Virus record (IMG/VR): IMGVR_UViG_3300032240_001948
Coordinates: 1-51,906 of that record
Reading direction: 5' to 3' (one strand)
Source of the DNA: a virus
Length of the DNA stretch: 51,906 nucleotides
The notes under the pieces are model-generated. The model did no database searches and was not told the origin of the DNA. It saw only the letters and a list, made by a program, of their open reading frames with translations. This document shows positions 24,136 through 36,200 of this stretch, in pieces; within the stretch, counting starts at the first letter, position 1, and each line of letters starts with the position of its first letter. Position numbers and translations under genes: made by a program.

Positions 24136-27100
24136 ACTGTTGCTATTACACGAAGATCTCTAATTGCTGGAACAAATGCTTGGTTTGTTCCATTCATAAT
24201 AATTTTAATTTGAAATCCATTAAATAATGCAAGATTTTTTGCTGTAAATTCATAACTTTGAAAATCATTGGAGGTAGTTGATGGAGAAACAAATCTATCG
24301 GGTTTTCCATTATTTTTTGAAGGATCTATAACATTTCCATTATTTAAATTATCATATCCTGGGAATAATTCATAGTATTGTTGTAAAGTTGGAGAATCAT
24401 TTCTCAATAATCTATATAAAACCCTAATGTCATTTGTATAATCCCTATAAGCATCAAAAAGAACTTTTAATGAATCTGATGCTTTATCTAATTTTACAAT
24501 TTTTGAAACATAAATTGCTGAATTTGGATCACGAGACAGATCATTTACTCTTGGATCCAAAGTAAAGTCAGATATAGGAGTATCAAGTCTATTCATAATT
24601 GTAATCAAATTAACTCTATCTAAATCTATCATTGGAGAAACTTTAGAATCTCCAGTCGATAAATTCATTTCCAAAGTCAAAGATTTATTTCCAGGTAAAG
24701 ATTGTAAATTATTTTGTTCATTTACTTTTGAACAAATGATTCTTGTACTATTTAAGAAATTATTTGAATTTAAAGATATAGTTTCAAATCCTTTATCAAC
24801 GAATGAGATTTCATTTCCGTTTACACTTGTTCCAGAGGTAGTTCTAATTTTTGTTTCAATCGATGTTGTTTCTGGTAATAATGTTTGTATATTTGGTTTT
24901 ACTATGTTAAATGCAATATTTTGTGATGCTTTTGCACCATTCAATGAATTTGATTGTGAAATGTTGTATAGATATGAACCTCCATTTTTTGTAGATTTAA
25001 AGAATAAATCAGGTCCATTTGCACCATCAGAACTTCTATCTAAACCAGATTTTGATGTATCAATTTTTACGTGGTAACTATCCAAACTAATTGGATAATT
25101 TGTAAAATCTACTGCAGGATTAGAGAATGAATGTATTTTATTAATTCTTCTCAAAGAAATTCCATTAAATTCATATTTAAACACCAATTGATTTTGATCA
25201 TAGGATGATGGAATTGTCGAATCAATTCCTCTATTTCCACTAATTCCTCCAATTGTATTCAATGATAAACTATATGTTGTATAACCAACAATTTCTTTAT
25301 TAATTAATACATAACCTGTATTTGCTGCTGATACAGGTTGATTTTCAAATGTTGTCAATATTCCAACAGAAGATAATTGAATATCTGCAGTTGACGATGA
25401 AGAATAACTTGAAGATATTTTTAATGGTGCTACATCAGACTCCACTCCACTCAATTTCACATAATTATTTGAAGCATATAAACCATGATTTTGGTGATTT
25501 ACTTTAATATATAATCCATCATTTAAATCTAATGTGGAAGAAACCACTGCACTTGTAATTTGTGTTCCATTACTTGAAATGACATCAGATCCATTTGCAT
25601 TTATATTTCCTTGAACATTATCAATTATCAATGAATTGAATGAAGAAATAATACCAGAATTATTTGGAATTGTGATAATTAGATTTTTTCCAAAATTTCC
25701 AGTTTGAGAAGAATTTACTGTTAAAGTATCACCAGCAGCATATCCAGATCCTCCCACAGAAACAGTAGCAGCAACTGCAACATTATTAATAATAGTAAGA
25801 TTTGCTGTTGCACCTTTCCCAAATCCAGTAACAGTAGTTAGATTTACATTACTCCAAGTAGTGTTCGATGTATAACCATAACCAGAATTTGTAATTGATA
25901 ATGTACTTCCAATTCCAATTGCACCAACTATTGATCTTAAATTTCCACTAAAATATGAATTATTATTTTGAGTAATTACAGATCCTGAAGCCAAATTTGT
26001 TAAATCTGAAGAAGTTAAACTCTTTCCAATTCCAACAAATATTGATTTAGAATATGCAGTAAGAGGATTTGGTCTCAATGATACAATTTGATTATTTCCA
26101 ATATCTAAATCTGGATTATAAAATCTCACAGATGCAGAATTAGTAGTAAATTCTGCTCTATAAAGAATAAATTTTAAATCCTCCAATTGACTTGCATCCC
26201 ATGTAGAACCATTTTGGGATTTGAATAAAGATCCAAGAGTTGGTTGTTGAGAGACAATAATCTTTTCAGAATCTGGTTTATTGATAGTAGATATATCGAT
26301 TTCACCCATTCTCGAAATCCATACATTATATGAATCTGATGCAGAAACTAATACTATCGCATAAGAATTTCCTTTTTCCAAATATATTGGAGATTCAAAA
26401 GTAAATGTAGTAGCAACACTTGCATTTTCTGATACATTGACATTTTCAGGATTTAAGACAACTTCACCAAAAGGAAGAATTGTTTGTGAAGGAAGTCCAC
26501 TTTGCATAGTTCTAATTTGCAAAGTAACTGGTATATTATTTGTATCTTTTGTTTTAAAGAAAACATCACACTTAGTTATATAAACACCATTTGGATCATT
26601 TACTTCGAATGATTCTGCCAACGGATCTACCCATCTGGTTTGTTCCGTTGTTCTATCGGTAAATGTATTATTTGCAACTAATTTTGTAGTAGTATCAGTT
26701 AAAGTTTTTTGATCTTGTCTTGTAAATCTTTCGACACTTGCATTCTTAAGTCTAAGAGTAGAATCTTCAACATTATCTAATGTTCCTGCAGAAATAAAGT
26801 TTGTTTCTGCAGAACTTTCAGATACACCAACAATGGTGGAATTTGTTGAACTTGTTGTCAACAACAAAGTTTTTGTTCCAGTTTGGAAAGCAGGTGTTGA
26901 GGGAACAGAAGGATCTGGGATAAAAAGTGAACCAATAAAAGTGCCAGAAGAATCTGTAATTAATCTAAGATCTGTGATTTTTGCAATAGCATTGCTAGTC
27001 TCACCAGTCAATTTCATCCCAATCGATACTGATCCAAAAAATCCAGATGAAGATTGAAGTTCCAAACTTCCAGTATCTATATTTAAAATATTTGTTGTGG

Positions 27101-30100
27101 AAGTATATGTATTAGAAAGACCATTTTGTGGTTGATATGGATTTATTGAATAAGTTTCTGTTGGTGAATTATAAGGACCATATTTATGATTTTGAGTTGC
27201 AAGTCTAAATCTAATACTTACTGAACCCAAAGTTCCAACAATTGTTTCACCACTCATGAAAGTTCCACTCGTCATAGAAACTTCTAAAAGTTTTGGAACA
27301 ATGTATGAGGTTATATCTACATTATCAAAAAATCCATAAAATCTACTAGTTGGTTTTAAACGTTTTGCAATAATTTCAATATTTCTAGATCTCATTGTTG
27401 TTATGATTTCTCTAGAAACAACTCTATCTCCTAATCTTGCACTATCATAACGAGCAGTAACTCCATATTGTATTCCTTGTCGTGTTTGTCCAGTTGTTGT
27501 AGTTACTGTTTGATTTGAAAAATCAACAAAACTATCTCTAAATGTTTGAGATTCTGTTAAACTCTGCCTCATTACTCCATCTGGAGCACGAGACGCATGT
27601 GAATCAGAAGTTGCTACCCAACCACTATCAGATATTAAACTACTTCCAGTTTGTAATCTGCTAATAGAAGGACCTTGTGAAATAGATGTTCCAGTCCAAC
27701 TTGTTTCCCAAGCACCCCAATCTACTGCAGAAAATCCTGTATTGGTATCTACTCCCAGTGACTGTACAAAACCATCATAACTTCCTGCTAGATCTATTGT
27801 TCTTTGAGTAGTTCTAGTATCAATCCAAGTATCACTAGAAGGATTTAATTGTATACTACCAATCCAGTTAATATTATTAAATGGATTTACATTTTCTATT
27901 CTTGTTGCAAATTTATTTTTAGTATATTCAACATCCGAATAATTTAAACAGATAACACTACCAACTCTTTTAATGTCTTGTGAACCCAAATCTGTAACAA
28001 ATCTAAGGTCAGCATTTGGATTTGATGTTGTTCCTATTCCAATTACTGCTTCTGATCCTAAAAGTAAATCAATCGATGTTGAATATGTTTGTGGTTTCAA
28101 TAAACCATTTGCAACATCTATACTTGCTTTATAATTTTTATTTGAAATATCTCCACCATTATATGATTTAAAATTGTCTACAAAGAATCCACACTTAAAT
28201 CTATCCAACCCTGTTTGGGCATCTCTAATTGTAAGATTTTGAGTATCAGTTTCAAGTAATGATAATGAAGTATAATATTCTATATTTGATACCCTATCTT
28301 CCAATCTAGAGATATCTCTCATTGTATATCTTTTATGTGTTGCAAAAGTAATTTTTGCATCTTTTACATTATAAAGATATGCTGGTAAGAATATAGTTGC
28401 AACTTCTAATGCTGTATCTAAACTATCTGGAACTTTTGGATTTAATGCTGGAACTCCTTTATTGACAATAAAACTTCCATCTTTTGATAAAAATAATTTA
28501 TCAATTCTTGGTAAATAATAAGAATAAGAAAGATTGATTGTTTTATTTTTTGCAAAAATATTTTGTGAAGATCCTGTAGTTGAAGAAAATACTCTAGAAT
28601 TAAACTCAAAAGGAGAACTGCCTGAAGTATATGGAGAAACTCTAGGTCTTAAATCAATCAAATCAGTAACTCTAAATGTATCAATAGATGGTATATTGAA
28701 AGAATAACGATCCTTATCATATGAGTTCACACCAACAAAATCACCAGGATCTGTTGAATCTATTGTGTAATAATTAAATATTATTTTTATTCTTTTTGAT
28801 GGTGAAGAAGTATTAGGATTTCTTACTATTCTTGAAAAATCCAAATATTCACTTCTTTGTCCATTATCTAATTTAAAGTTATCTCTAATATTTTTATCTC
28901 CAACTTCAACTATAGACACTAAACCTGATATTGAAGATTCTTCAAATGTTACAATTTCTCCAGTAATAAAAGTATTTTCATTCAAATATACTAATTCTAC
29001 TTCATTACTTCCATTTCTTGAGACCAATGAAGCAACAGCATTGCTATTTGATCCTATTATTCTCTCACCTTGAATTGAATTTAAAATATTTGAATTTAAA
29101 TTGGTTAAAGTTATTTTTGGAAGAGAAGGATCAGATGAAGATGATGACTCAAATACTCCCAAAACAGATTCCACATCACAAACATTTAATGAAATTTCAT
29201 CATCTTCTACCCTTAATCCATAATATTGACTTGTAGATAAACCACTAGTTGAAGTAGAAACCCCAGATAAAGTTTTATTGACAATAATAGATGAACAACG
29301 ATTATAAATTTTCTTACGAACTTTAGTATTTACTTTAGTATATGTTACTGTTAAATTCGCAGTACCAGTATTGGTAGTATTTGATATAGTTAAAGTTCTT
29401 CCTGCAATATTTGATATTTTTTGATTATTTAATGCTTCTACGGAACCATTTGTAAAAGTTAAATTATAGTCTTGGTCACTATAAGGAACCAATGTCAAAT
29501 TTGTATCACTCTCTGGCAAACTTCCACTAAATGGAATAGTAACCGTATATGATTTTTTAATAACTATATTCCCATTCGTCAAATCGAGATTTGAAATATT
29601 TTTATTTGATAAATTTGAATATAAAAATGCATTTGATGTATTTAAAATATTTAATGTTACCTTCTTAAAGTCATTTGCAGAAATTGTAGAAGATGGTAGA
29701 GAACCAGAACAAACATTATAAACAGTACTTATTCCAGAAAGAGTAAGAGATCTTAATGTAGTATTTACTGATGAAACTTTATTATAGGTTGGAGTAGAAT
29801 CACCAGTCTTAGTATAAGAAACAATATCACCAGTACTAATTCCCACATAAAAATTCTGATCAGAAGTACTTACAGTACTAATTCCACCACTAGATCCTGT
29901 AATTGTAAATTGAGTTCCTGGTACTGCTAATGAAATATATTTTGATAATACTGGATCAGCAGTAAAAGTGCTAATTCCAGTATTTGTGGCATATATTTGA
30001 TGCACATCAGTTAAATCGTAATCTCTAACACTTGCTATTGTTCTTCCGTTATCTATTCCATTAATAGTGATCTGTTCTCCAGAAATAAAAGTTCCAGAAA

Positions 30101-31634
30101 CTTGATATAAATTAATAGTATTAGAAGAACTTACACTACTTACTAAATATCCTTTTGCTGCACTATTTTTTCCTTGAATATATGCAGGAATAGATTGAGT
30201 AAGTGAAGCATTCAATGTCAATGTTGTATATGTTTGAATATCATATAAAGAACATTCAAATTGAGTTGATGTATCTGCATAAGAAACATTTTTGAGTTTT
30301 AAATCATAAACTCTTGCAACTCCAATTTTATTTCCTGAAGAATTTCCTGGATTGGAAGTCCTATCTGAATATAAATCTACTTGTGTGATTGTACCAAATC
30401 CAACAGGAAGAGATCCATATACATTATTTACTAATATTTGCCTACCAACACTAAAAGGAATTGACTCATTGACTGCAGTATCAGTAGTTCTTGGTTTATC
30501 TACATCTAAAATTGTATTACTAATTGTTTCAATTTCATATCCTCTCACATAAGCTTTTCCTGGTCCTATAGATAAGCATGATAAATTATCTGATGGAATA
30601 TTTCCTTGTTTTGTTTGTTGATTTTTGTTATAAATTCCGTTATTTCCTATTTTATTATTTAAAGATTCATTTAAAGAAACTGTAAAATCTTTTACATAAT
30701 AATCACCAGATTGATCATATGTTCTTCTTGCGAGTTCATCTGCAATTATATTATATTGAGTATCTTTTTTAAATTTTTGAAGAATGCCATTCTCAATTCT
30801 TAATAATTCAATAAAATTTTCATCATTAAAATCTGTTATTGCTTTTTTAATTAAAGTTGCAGTGATTTTTAATCTATCTGCACCTGGAGCAGAATAGTTA
30901 GAAAATCCACTTGCATTATCATATAAATCTTTATATTCGTTTGATGCTATTGCAATTTCTTCATTGATCAATAATCCAACTCTATAAGTTGGATTATTGC
31001 TATAATAATCTAAAATTTGAGTTTGAGGAGAAACACTTACAAAAAATCCACGAATAAAATAAACACCTTCTGCAATTTTTGCTGCAGATCCTACAGAAGT
31101 TGAATTTGATATTATACTAGTCGCAAAAGTAGTATTTGCTCTGATTGAAGATTCTGAATAAGAAACATCTTCAAGAGAAATTAAATTTTCACCATCAACA
31201 AAAGTTCTTGTTGTAAAATCAGTGTCACTTGATTTTTGATATTTTACGTAAATTGTGTAATTTGATACTTCATTTGTATCAAAAGGAGATACTATATTTT
31301 CTATTTTTGCAGTAACTCCACTAATTTCACCTTTAATTTGCTTTCCAATAAAATTATCAATATAATTTGATACTGGAATTCCTAAATGATTATCATCAAT
31401 TTGGACAGATGTATATTGTGAATCATACGCAATTTGACCAGGAATTACTACAGATCCTTCTTGGAAAAAATGCTTACCAAACTGCTCAATTTGATCTTGT
31501 AATATTGATTGTAACGTTGTTAATTCTCTTGCCTGAATTGGAGTTGCAGGTTTAAATAATACTTTATTGTAATTTTTAAACCTATCAAAATCATCAAAAT
31601 ATGGAGAAACGTTAAGATTTGTATTTTGAGGCAT
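24132..31634 (-). CDS. DUF4815-type giant structural protein (2500 aa)
   Basis: The N-terminus (SPYFDDFDRFKNYNKVLFKP, then PIQARELTTLQSILQDQIEQ and FGKHFFQEGSVVIPG) is the conserved start of the cyanophage DUF4815 virion proteins. The product is long and beta-rich. Residues about 1-1200 hold the DUF4815 part and many short decorated segments; RRYTMRDISRLEDRVSNIEY near 1110-1140 (numbering approximate) and the DSFVDFSN region belong to a conserved middle. A segment with VDPLAESFEVNDPNGVYITK and TKDTNNIPVTLQIRTMQSG is also typical. Later come two GxGY repeats (about 1905-1970) and an IDDE/ERG-like module with VLINKEIVGYTT (about 2095-2168). The C-terminus is NGTNQAFVPAIRDLRVIAT. It is probably a baseplate or tail-fibre-network protein, since it lies beside gp8; no T4 homologue can be named. 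Confidence 0.82.
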   Translation of the reverse strand: MPQNTNLNVSPYFDDFDRFKNYNKVLFKPATPIQARELTTLQSILQDQIEQFGKHFFQEGSVVIPGQIAYDSQYTSVQIDDNHLGIPVSNYIDNFIGKQIKGEISGVTAKIENIVSPFDTNEVSNYTIYVKYQKSSDTDFTTRTFVDGENLISLEDVSYSESSIRANTTFATSIISNSTSVGSAAKIAEGVYFIRGFFVSVSPQTQILDYYSNNPTYRVGLLINEEIAIASNEYKDLYDNASGFSNYSAPGADRLKITATLIKKAITDFNDENFIELLRIENGILQKFKKDTQYNIIADELARRTYDQSGDYYVKDFTVSLNESLNNKIGNNGIYNKNQQTKQGNIPSDNLSCLSIGPGKAYVRGYEIETISNTILDVDKPRTTDTAVNESIPFSVGRQILVNNVYGSLPVGFGTITQVDLYSDRTSNPGNSSGNKIGVARVYDLKLKNVSYADTSTQFECSLYDIQTYTTLTLNASLTQSIPAYIQGKNSAAKGYLVSSVSSSNTINLYQVSGTFISGEQITINGIDNGRTIASVRDYDLTDVHQIYATNTGISTFTADPVLSKYISLAVPGTQFTITGSSGGISTVSTSDQNFYVGISTGDIVSYTKTGDSTPTYNKVSSVNTTLRSLTLSGISTVYNVCSGSLPSSTISANDFKKVTLNILNTSNAFLYSNLSNKNISNLDLTNGNIVIKKSYTVTIPFSGSLPESDTNLTLVPYSDQDYNLTFTNGSVEALNNQKISNIAGRTLTISNTTNTGTANLTVTYTKVNTKVRKKIYNRCSSIIVNKTLSGVSTSTSGLSTSQYYGLRVEDDEISLNVCDVESVLGVFESSSSSDPSLPKITLTNLNSNILNSIQGERIIGSNSNAVASLVSRNGSNEVELVYLNENTFITGEIVTFEESSISGLVSIVEVGDKNIRDNFKLDNGQRSEYLDFSRIVRNPNTSSPSKRIKIIFNYYTIDSTDPGDFVGVNSYDKDRYSFNIPSIDTFRVTDLIDLRPRVSPYTSGSSPFEFNSRVFSSTTGSSQNIFAKNKTINLSYSYYLPRIDKLFLSKDGSFIVNKGVPALNPKVPDSLDTALEVATIFLPAYLYNVKDAKITFATHKRYTMRDISRLEDRVSNIEYYTSLSLLETDTQNLTIRDAQTGLDRFKCGFFVDNFKSYNGGDISNKNYKASIDVANGLLKPQTYSTSIDLLLGSEAVIGIGTTSNPNADLRFVTDLGSQDIKRVGSVICLNYSDVEYTKNKFATRIENVNPFNNINWIGSIQLNPSSDTWIDTRTTQRTIDLAGSYDGFVQSLGVDTNTGFSAVDWGAWETSWTGTSISQGPSISRLQTGSSLISDSGWVATSDSHASRAPDGVMRQSLTESQTFRDSFVDFSNQTVTTTTGQTRQGIQYGVTARYDSARLGDRVVSREIITTMRSRNIEIIAKRLKPTSRFYGFFDNVDITSYIVPKLLEVSMTSGTFMSGETIVGTLGSVSIRFRLATQNHKYGPYNSPTETYSINPYQPQNGLSNTYTSTTNILNIDTGSLELQSSSGFFGSVSIGMKLTGETSNAIAKITDLRLITDSSGTFIGSLFIPDPSVPSTPAFQTGTKTLLLTTSSTNSTIVGVSESSAETNFISAGTLDNVEDSTLRLKNASVERFTRQDQKTLTDTTTKLVANNTFTDRTTEQTRWVDPLAESFEVNDPNGVYITKCDVFFKTKDTNNIPVTLQIRTMQSGLPSQTILPFGEVVLNPENVNVSENASVATTFTFESPIYLEKGNSYAIVLVSASDSYNVWISRMGEIDISTINKPDSEKIIVSQQPTLGSLFKSQNGSTWDASQLEDLKFILYRAEFTTNSASVRFYNPDLDIGNNQIVSLRPNPLTAYSKSIFVGIGKSLTSSDLTNLASGSVITQNNNSYFSGNLRSIVGAIGIGSTLSITNSGYGYTSNTTWSNVNLTTVTGFGKGATANLTIINNVAVAATVSVGGSGYAAGDTLTVNSSQTGNFGKNLIITIPNNSGIISSFNSLIIDNVQGNINANGSDVISSNGTQITSAVVSSTLDLNDGLYIKVNHQNHGLYASNNYVKLSGVESDVAPLKISSSYSSSSTADIQLSSVGILTTFENQPVSAANTGYVLINKEIVGYTTYSLSLNTIGGISGNRGIDSTIPSSYDQNQLVFKYEFNGISLRRINKIHSFSNPAVDFTNYPISLDSYHVKIDTSKSGLDRSSDGANGPDLFFKSTKNGGSYLYNISQSNSLNGAKASQNIAFNIVKPNIQTLLPETTSIETKIRTTSGTSVNGNEISFVDKGFETISLNSNNFLNSTRIICSKVNEQNNLQSLPGNKSLTLEMNLSTGDSKVSPMIDLDRVNLITIMNRLDTPISDFTLDPRVNDLSRDPNSAIYVSKIVKLDKASDSLKVLFDAYRDYTNDIRVLYRLLRNDSPTLQQYYELFPGYDNLNNGNVIDPSKNNGKPDRFVSPSTTSNDFQSYEFTAKNLALFNGFQIKIIMNGTNQAFVPAIRDLRVIATV

Positions 31635-31640
31635 TTTTTC

Positions 31641-33221
31641 TTAAAACTCCAAAACTATTTTAATATCTTCTTTTTGACTTGAAGAAAGTGGAATTGCTGA
31701 TCTATTATCTATGTATATGATTTCACCAGACTTCTTATTATATTCTGCAGAAGAAATACCAGAAATAAATGTTTGCCCAAGTTGATATGGTGTGTTATTT
31801 ATTGTTGTAGTAGGACCGTTAAATCCTGTATCTATGCTTAAAACAGAACCAACAAAATTTGGAGAAGTACAGTTTATAGTTAATACTCCAGATCCAGATA
31901 CAGAAGAACTAAACTCATTAATTTTATAATTAACAAGTGCTGTTGCTAATCCTACTGGTTGGTAATATTTTAATATACCAGTTACATTATCCCAAGAAGC
32001 AACAAATCCAATTGCAGTAATACCAGTTCCCACTGTTTGTGTAATTACTGAGTCTACTGGATATGTAGTGCTTGTTGTGACACCTGCAAGTTTTAATGCT
32101 TTCAAAGCACTTACTTCTGCAGTATTTAAAAGTTGAGTGTCACTACCAAAAACAGTTGGGTTTTTGATGACACCAACTCTTGCAAAATCATTTCCTAAGA
32201 TAGTATCAGGATTTGATGAATCTGTTTGAAATCTTGAATATAAAAGAACACGATATGCCCCAAGTTCTCTGTAAATATCGTATCCATGCCCACCTTTTGG
32301 TGGAATGATAACATTAAATGACGCAAATGATCCTGTATTTGTTAATCCTGTAGGAACTCCATTTGCTCCTGGAATAAAATTTACGACACCATTTGTATAT
32401 CCACTTCCACCATCAGTAACAAAAATATCTGAAACTCTTCCAATAGAATCAACAGTTACCGTTGCCTTTCCTCCAGTACCATCACCTAAAATTGGAATAT
32501 TTGTAAAAGAATACGGAAGGCCACCACTATATTGATATCCAGAACCAGCATTTGTAATTGTTATAATTTGTATTTTTCCATCTATTGCATTATTTTTTAT
32601 AGAAATACTTTCACCAGTAGTTCCCCAACCTTCGGGAACAGGAATAAAATCAATTGAATCAAATTTTATAATTTCTGATGGTTTAATAGTGAAGAGATAT
32701 TTCCAAATATATCCATCACCACTTGTTCCTGCTACTCTTGGTTCTAAATCTACAAATGTAGGTTGATCGAATGATGGTTTTCCAGATGGTGTATTCGCAT
32801 CTGTTCCATTTTTTAAACAAACATAGACTCTTAAATCTTCATTAACTACATAATAATTTGAATCATATAATCTAGTTTTTTTAGTTACAGGAGTTTTATT
32901 GTATACAGAATAATCATCTCTATACATTTCATAAGTTGTTCCTGCTGACCATTGAACTTTTCTTATTACTCTTCTTACATCAGAACTCGTTATTTTTTTT
33001 AATGATATGATTGTCTGTTTTATTTTATTTTCATCAGAAAAACTGTCCAATGGATTTAATCCATCCCCCCAATTTGGAGATCCACCTGCTTGAGTGTTAC
33101 CACTGTTTGGTTGTCCCAAAAAAGCATAATAATTATTTGCAGTATTTCCTATTGAAGTAAAACTTTGAACAAAAGTTTCAGCATTCAATACTCTAAATTG
33201 ATCTGATATAATTGCTGGCAT
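31641..33221 (-). CDS. 8: Baseplate wedge subunit gp8, expanded
   Basis: This dimeric wedge protein of the baseplate has 526 residues, longer than T4 gp8 (334). The T4-like features are a start QFRVLNAETFVQSFTSIG, a middle GTSGDGYIWKYLFTIKPSE (T4: GDGYVWEYLFEI) and an ending GEIIYIDNRSAIPLSSSQ followed by EDIKIVLEF (T4: GEMIYMENRPPI..., EEINILFTF). An insert at about 220-297 carries two GxGY repeats (NAGSGYQYSG and DGGSGYTNGV). Another extra segment near 375-440 has Thr/Val-rich strands. It lies directly after the giant gene, in T4 order 6-7-8. A late-type motif precedes it. Confidence 0.9.
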   Translation of the reverse strand: MPAIISDQFRVLNAETFVQSFTSIGNTANNYYAFLGQPNSGNTQAGGSPNWGDGLNPLDSFSDENKIKQTIISLKKITSSDVRRVIRKVQWSAGTTYEMYRDDYSVYNKTPVTKKTRLYDSNYYVVNEDLRVYVCLKNGTDANTPSGKPSFDQPTFVDLEPRVAGTSGDGYIWKYLFTIKPSEIIKFDSIDFIPVPEGWGTTGESISIKNNAIDGKIQIITITNAGSGYQYSGGLPYSFTNIPILGDGTGGKATVTVDSIGRVSDIFVTDGGSGYTNGVVNFIPGANGVPTGLTNTGSFASFNVIIPPKGGHGYDIYRELGAYRVLLYSRFQTDSSNPDTILGNDFARVGVIKNPTVFGSDTQLLNTAEVSALKALKLAGVTTSTTYPVDSVITQTVGTGITAIGFVASWDNVTGILKYYQPVGLATALVNYKINEFSSSVSGSGVLTINCTSPNFVGSVLSIDTGFNGPTTTINNTPYQLGQTFISGISSAEYNKKSGEIIYIDNRSAIPLSSSQKEDIKIVLEF

Positions 33222-33239
33222 TTTTAAAACACTTTTTTC

Positions 33240-33247
33240 TATTTATT
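33240..33247 (-). promoter_or_regulatory. Late promoter motif AATAAATA for gp8
   Basis: The minus strand reads AATAAATA, 18 bases before the gp8 ATG in the 28-bp gap after the giant gene. Confidence 0.5.
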
Positions 33248-33249
33248 CT

Positions 33250-36200
33250 TTAAATGATACCACGAGTTCTATAAACAGTAGGACCGGAAGAAATTCCAAT
33301 TAAACCATTATCAACATTCAAAGTGAATGTTTTTGGTTTAAAGTTGGATCTATTGAAATAATTATAAATTTTACTCCAAGAGTAACGTCCATAGAATGTA
33401 TTTACACCAACAGAGACATTTATGGGATATCCAGATGGACCAGGAGCAAAATTGCATCCTACAGTCACAATTCCAGAATTAACATCTGTTGATACTCTTT
33501 CTGCTCTATATACACCGTCAAGATAAGTAGTTGCTGTTCCTACTTTTGATGCAGGATAATTGGATAATCCACCTAAACTAGTTGTAATTCCAGTAAGTGC
33601 ATGACCACAAATGCAATTACTATTTGAAATAATAAAATAATCACCAATACTAATTTGACTATAATTAATTCCAAAACTATTTAAGGATGAGTATCCAATT
33701 CCAATCGGATAACTATCAGATTTTAAAGTAAATGATATTGTAGAATTTGCTACACTAACATTTGTGATGGTTCCATAATCACCTTGTGCTGAAATTGAAT
33801 AAATCATTTCATTTTTTATAGTATCACTTTCAAATAATACTGGTAGATTGTAATTTTGAGGATGACCAAAACCACCATTAGTTATATTGACAGAACTTAC
33901 TTGACCATTTACTACATTTGCAGTTGCAGATGCTTTATTGTATGTTGGAGTTGCGTAAATTGCTGTTCCAGAAGATCCAACTGCAGAAGTTAATGCTAAT
34001 GAAGAATTGTAAATGATGTCATTTATTTTATTTGATTGATTTGTACTGCGATTTATCCAATTTGTCAAATCAAATGAGAAATACAATGTTCCAGAATCAC
34101 TCAGTGCATAATAAACATTTTCATAATATTTAATATTTTTTAAGTTATCTGAAATATTTGATGTAATTGTAGTCCAACTCGTTCCATTTGTAGAAGTTGC
34201 AATATAACCAGAATTACCAACTACAATATATTTTGTTCCATCCCAAATTACTTTATTGAGATTGATAGATGATATAATTGATGAATTTGTCCAAATCAAT
34301 CCATTATCAGAAGTAACTAATTGACCATTATTTCCAACACCAACAAATTGATTTTCATTTGTTGTAATACTATTTAAAGTATTAGGAGAAGATTGCGATT
34401 GAATGAAATTAGTAGAACCAACTCCAACAGCAGAGAATATTACACCAGAACTTCCAACTACAACCCAAGTGTCTTTTGACGATGAATATACAACATCATT
34501 AAAAGTTCCAACAAAAGAATTTGAAGAATAAGTGATATTGTTTAAAATATCTTGTGTTGCAGTTAATAAATTAAGTTTTTTCCAAGATGAAATTGTAGTT
34601 CCAATACCAACAGAATTTATGATAGTTCCAGTATTTCCAACTGCAACATAAACATTTGATGGTGATACATTAATTGCATTAAACGATATTGTCGTTCCAT
34701 AACCCAATGTACTATTTTTCCAATTAATTCCATTTACACTAGTACCAACAAGACTACTTGTTCCAACAGAAACAAATATATTACCATAAGAAATTGATTT
34801 AAATTCATATGAAGTAGTTAGTCCAACAGTTCCAGACCAATTGTATGTTATATCCTTTTTGTATATTCTTGATTGTGGAATAATAACATTTGGTGAAGTG
34901 TTGTTAATATAACCAGATCCAGCAAAAGAAACAACAACACTTGAAATAGTTGATCCTGAAGATACTATTGCTGTTCCAATTGCAGGAGAAATTTCACGAT
35001 TTTCAATGATTTCTACATTTCTTAAAGTTTGAGTCAAACCTTTATTTGAATCAATGTCAACAAATAATGGATATGCATTATCGACATATATTGACGAATC
35101 ACTTGGTAAAACTTGTTTGATAATTTGGGCAGATGGAATAATTCTTGATTTTAAATCTGGTCTTGATTTTGAATACAAAACACCATTAATTATGGTATCG
35201 GTGGTTTGTTTTGTCCAATCCATAGGTCTAAACACAGAAGCATTAATACCAAAACTATTATAAGTAAATGTATCTAATTGATCATATGTAACAATTTTTT
35301 TCACAACTCTATCAAATTGCGACCTAATTGTTTGATCGTATAAATCATTTTTAATTTTTATGTTATCTCCTGGTTTAATTGTTTTTGGTGGATCTATTTG
35401 TTCGACATCTAAATCTGATCCACGATAAAACAGGATATTGCATTTCGATCCTTTTTTTGGAGCTTCTTGGAATATAATTCTAGAATTTTGAACAGTGTAT
35501 GAATAATTTTGTTTTTTTACATTACTTAAATTGGTTAAAATTGAATATGAATAATTTGGTGATTGTAATATATCATCAATAAAAATGAAAATATTTTTAT
35601 TTGGATCCAAATCTGATCCATCAGAAACTCTAAATGCAAACACATCAGTAATTCCATTTTCAGTCACAGTAAGAGTAAATTTAGTTTTTACTCCATCAAA
35701 ATAATTAGAAATATCATCAAATTGTACAAATTGTCCTGGATAATATCCAGAAAACTTATCAGTCAAAACTTCTTGAACTGTAAGTCTAAATTCACTAAAT
35801 CCAGCACCAACAGTTGGATTTGTTGTAATTCCAGAAACTTTTAATATTTCTCCCACTTTATACCCATATCCTGGATTATCCAAATTAAATCCAATAATAC
35901 TTGATCCATTTCCAACTACAACAGAAACTTTAGCATCTGTTCCTACACCAGAAGAACCTCCCGCATATGTAAGATTTAAATTACTATATGATCTTGGTAT
36001 TTCAACTGATACAATTGGTAATGATGTGTTGGTATATCCAAATCCTGGATTTGCAATTGAAAGTGATGTGATTGTCCCACCAGAACCAACTGTTGCTGTA
36101 ATTGATGCTCCTGTACCAACTGTGGAGGCAATACTTATGTTTGGTGCAATTACATATCCTGATCCATATCCAGTCAAATAAACATTAGATATTGTTCCAG

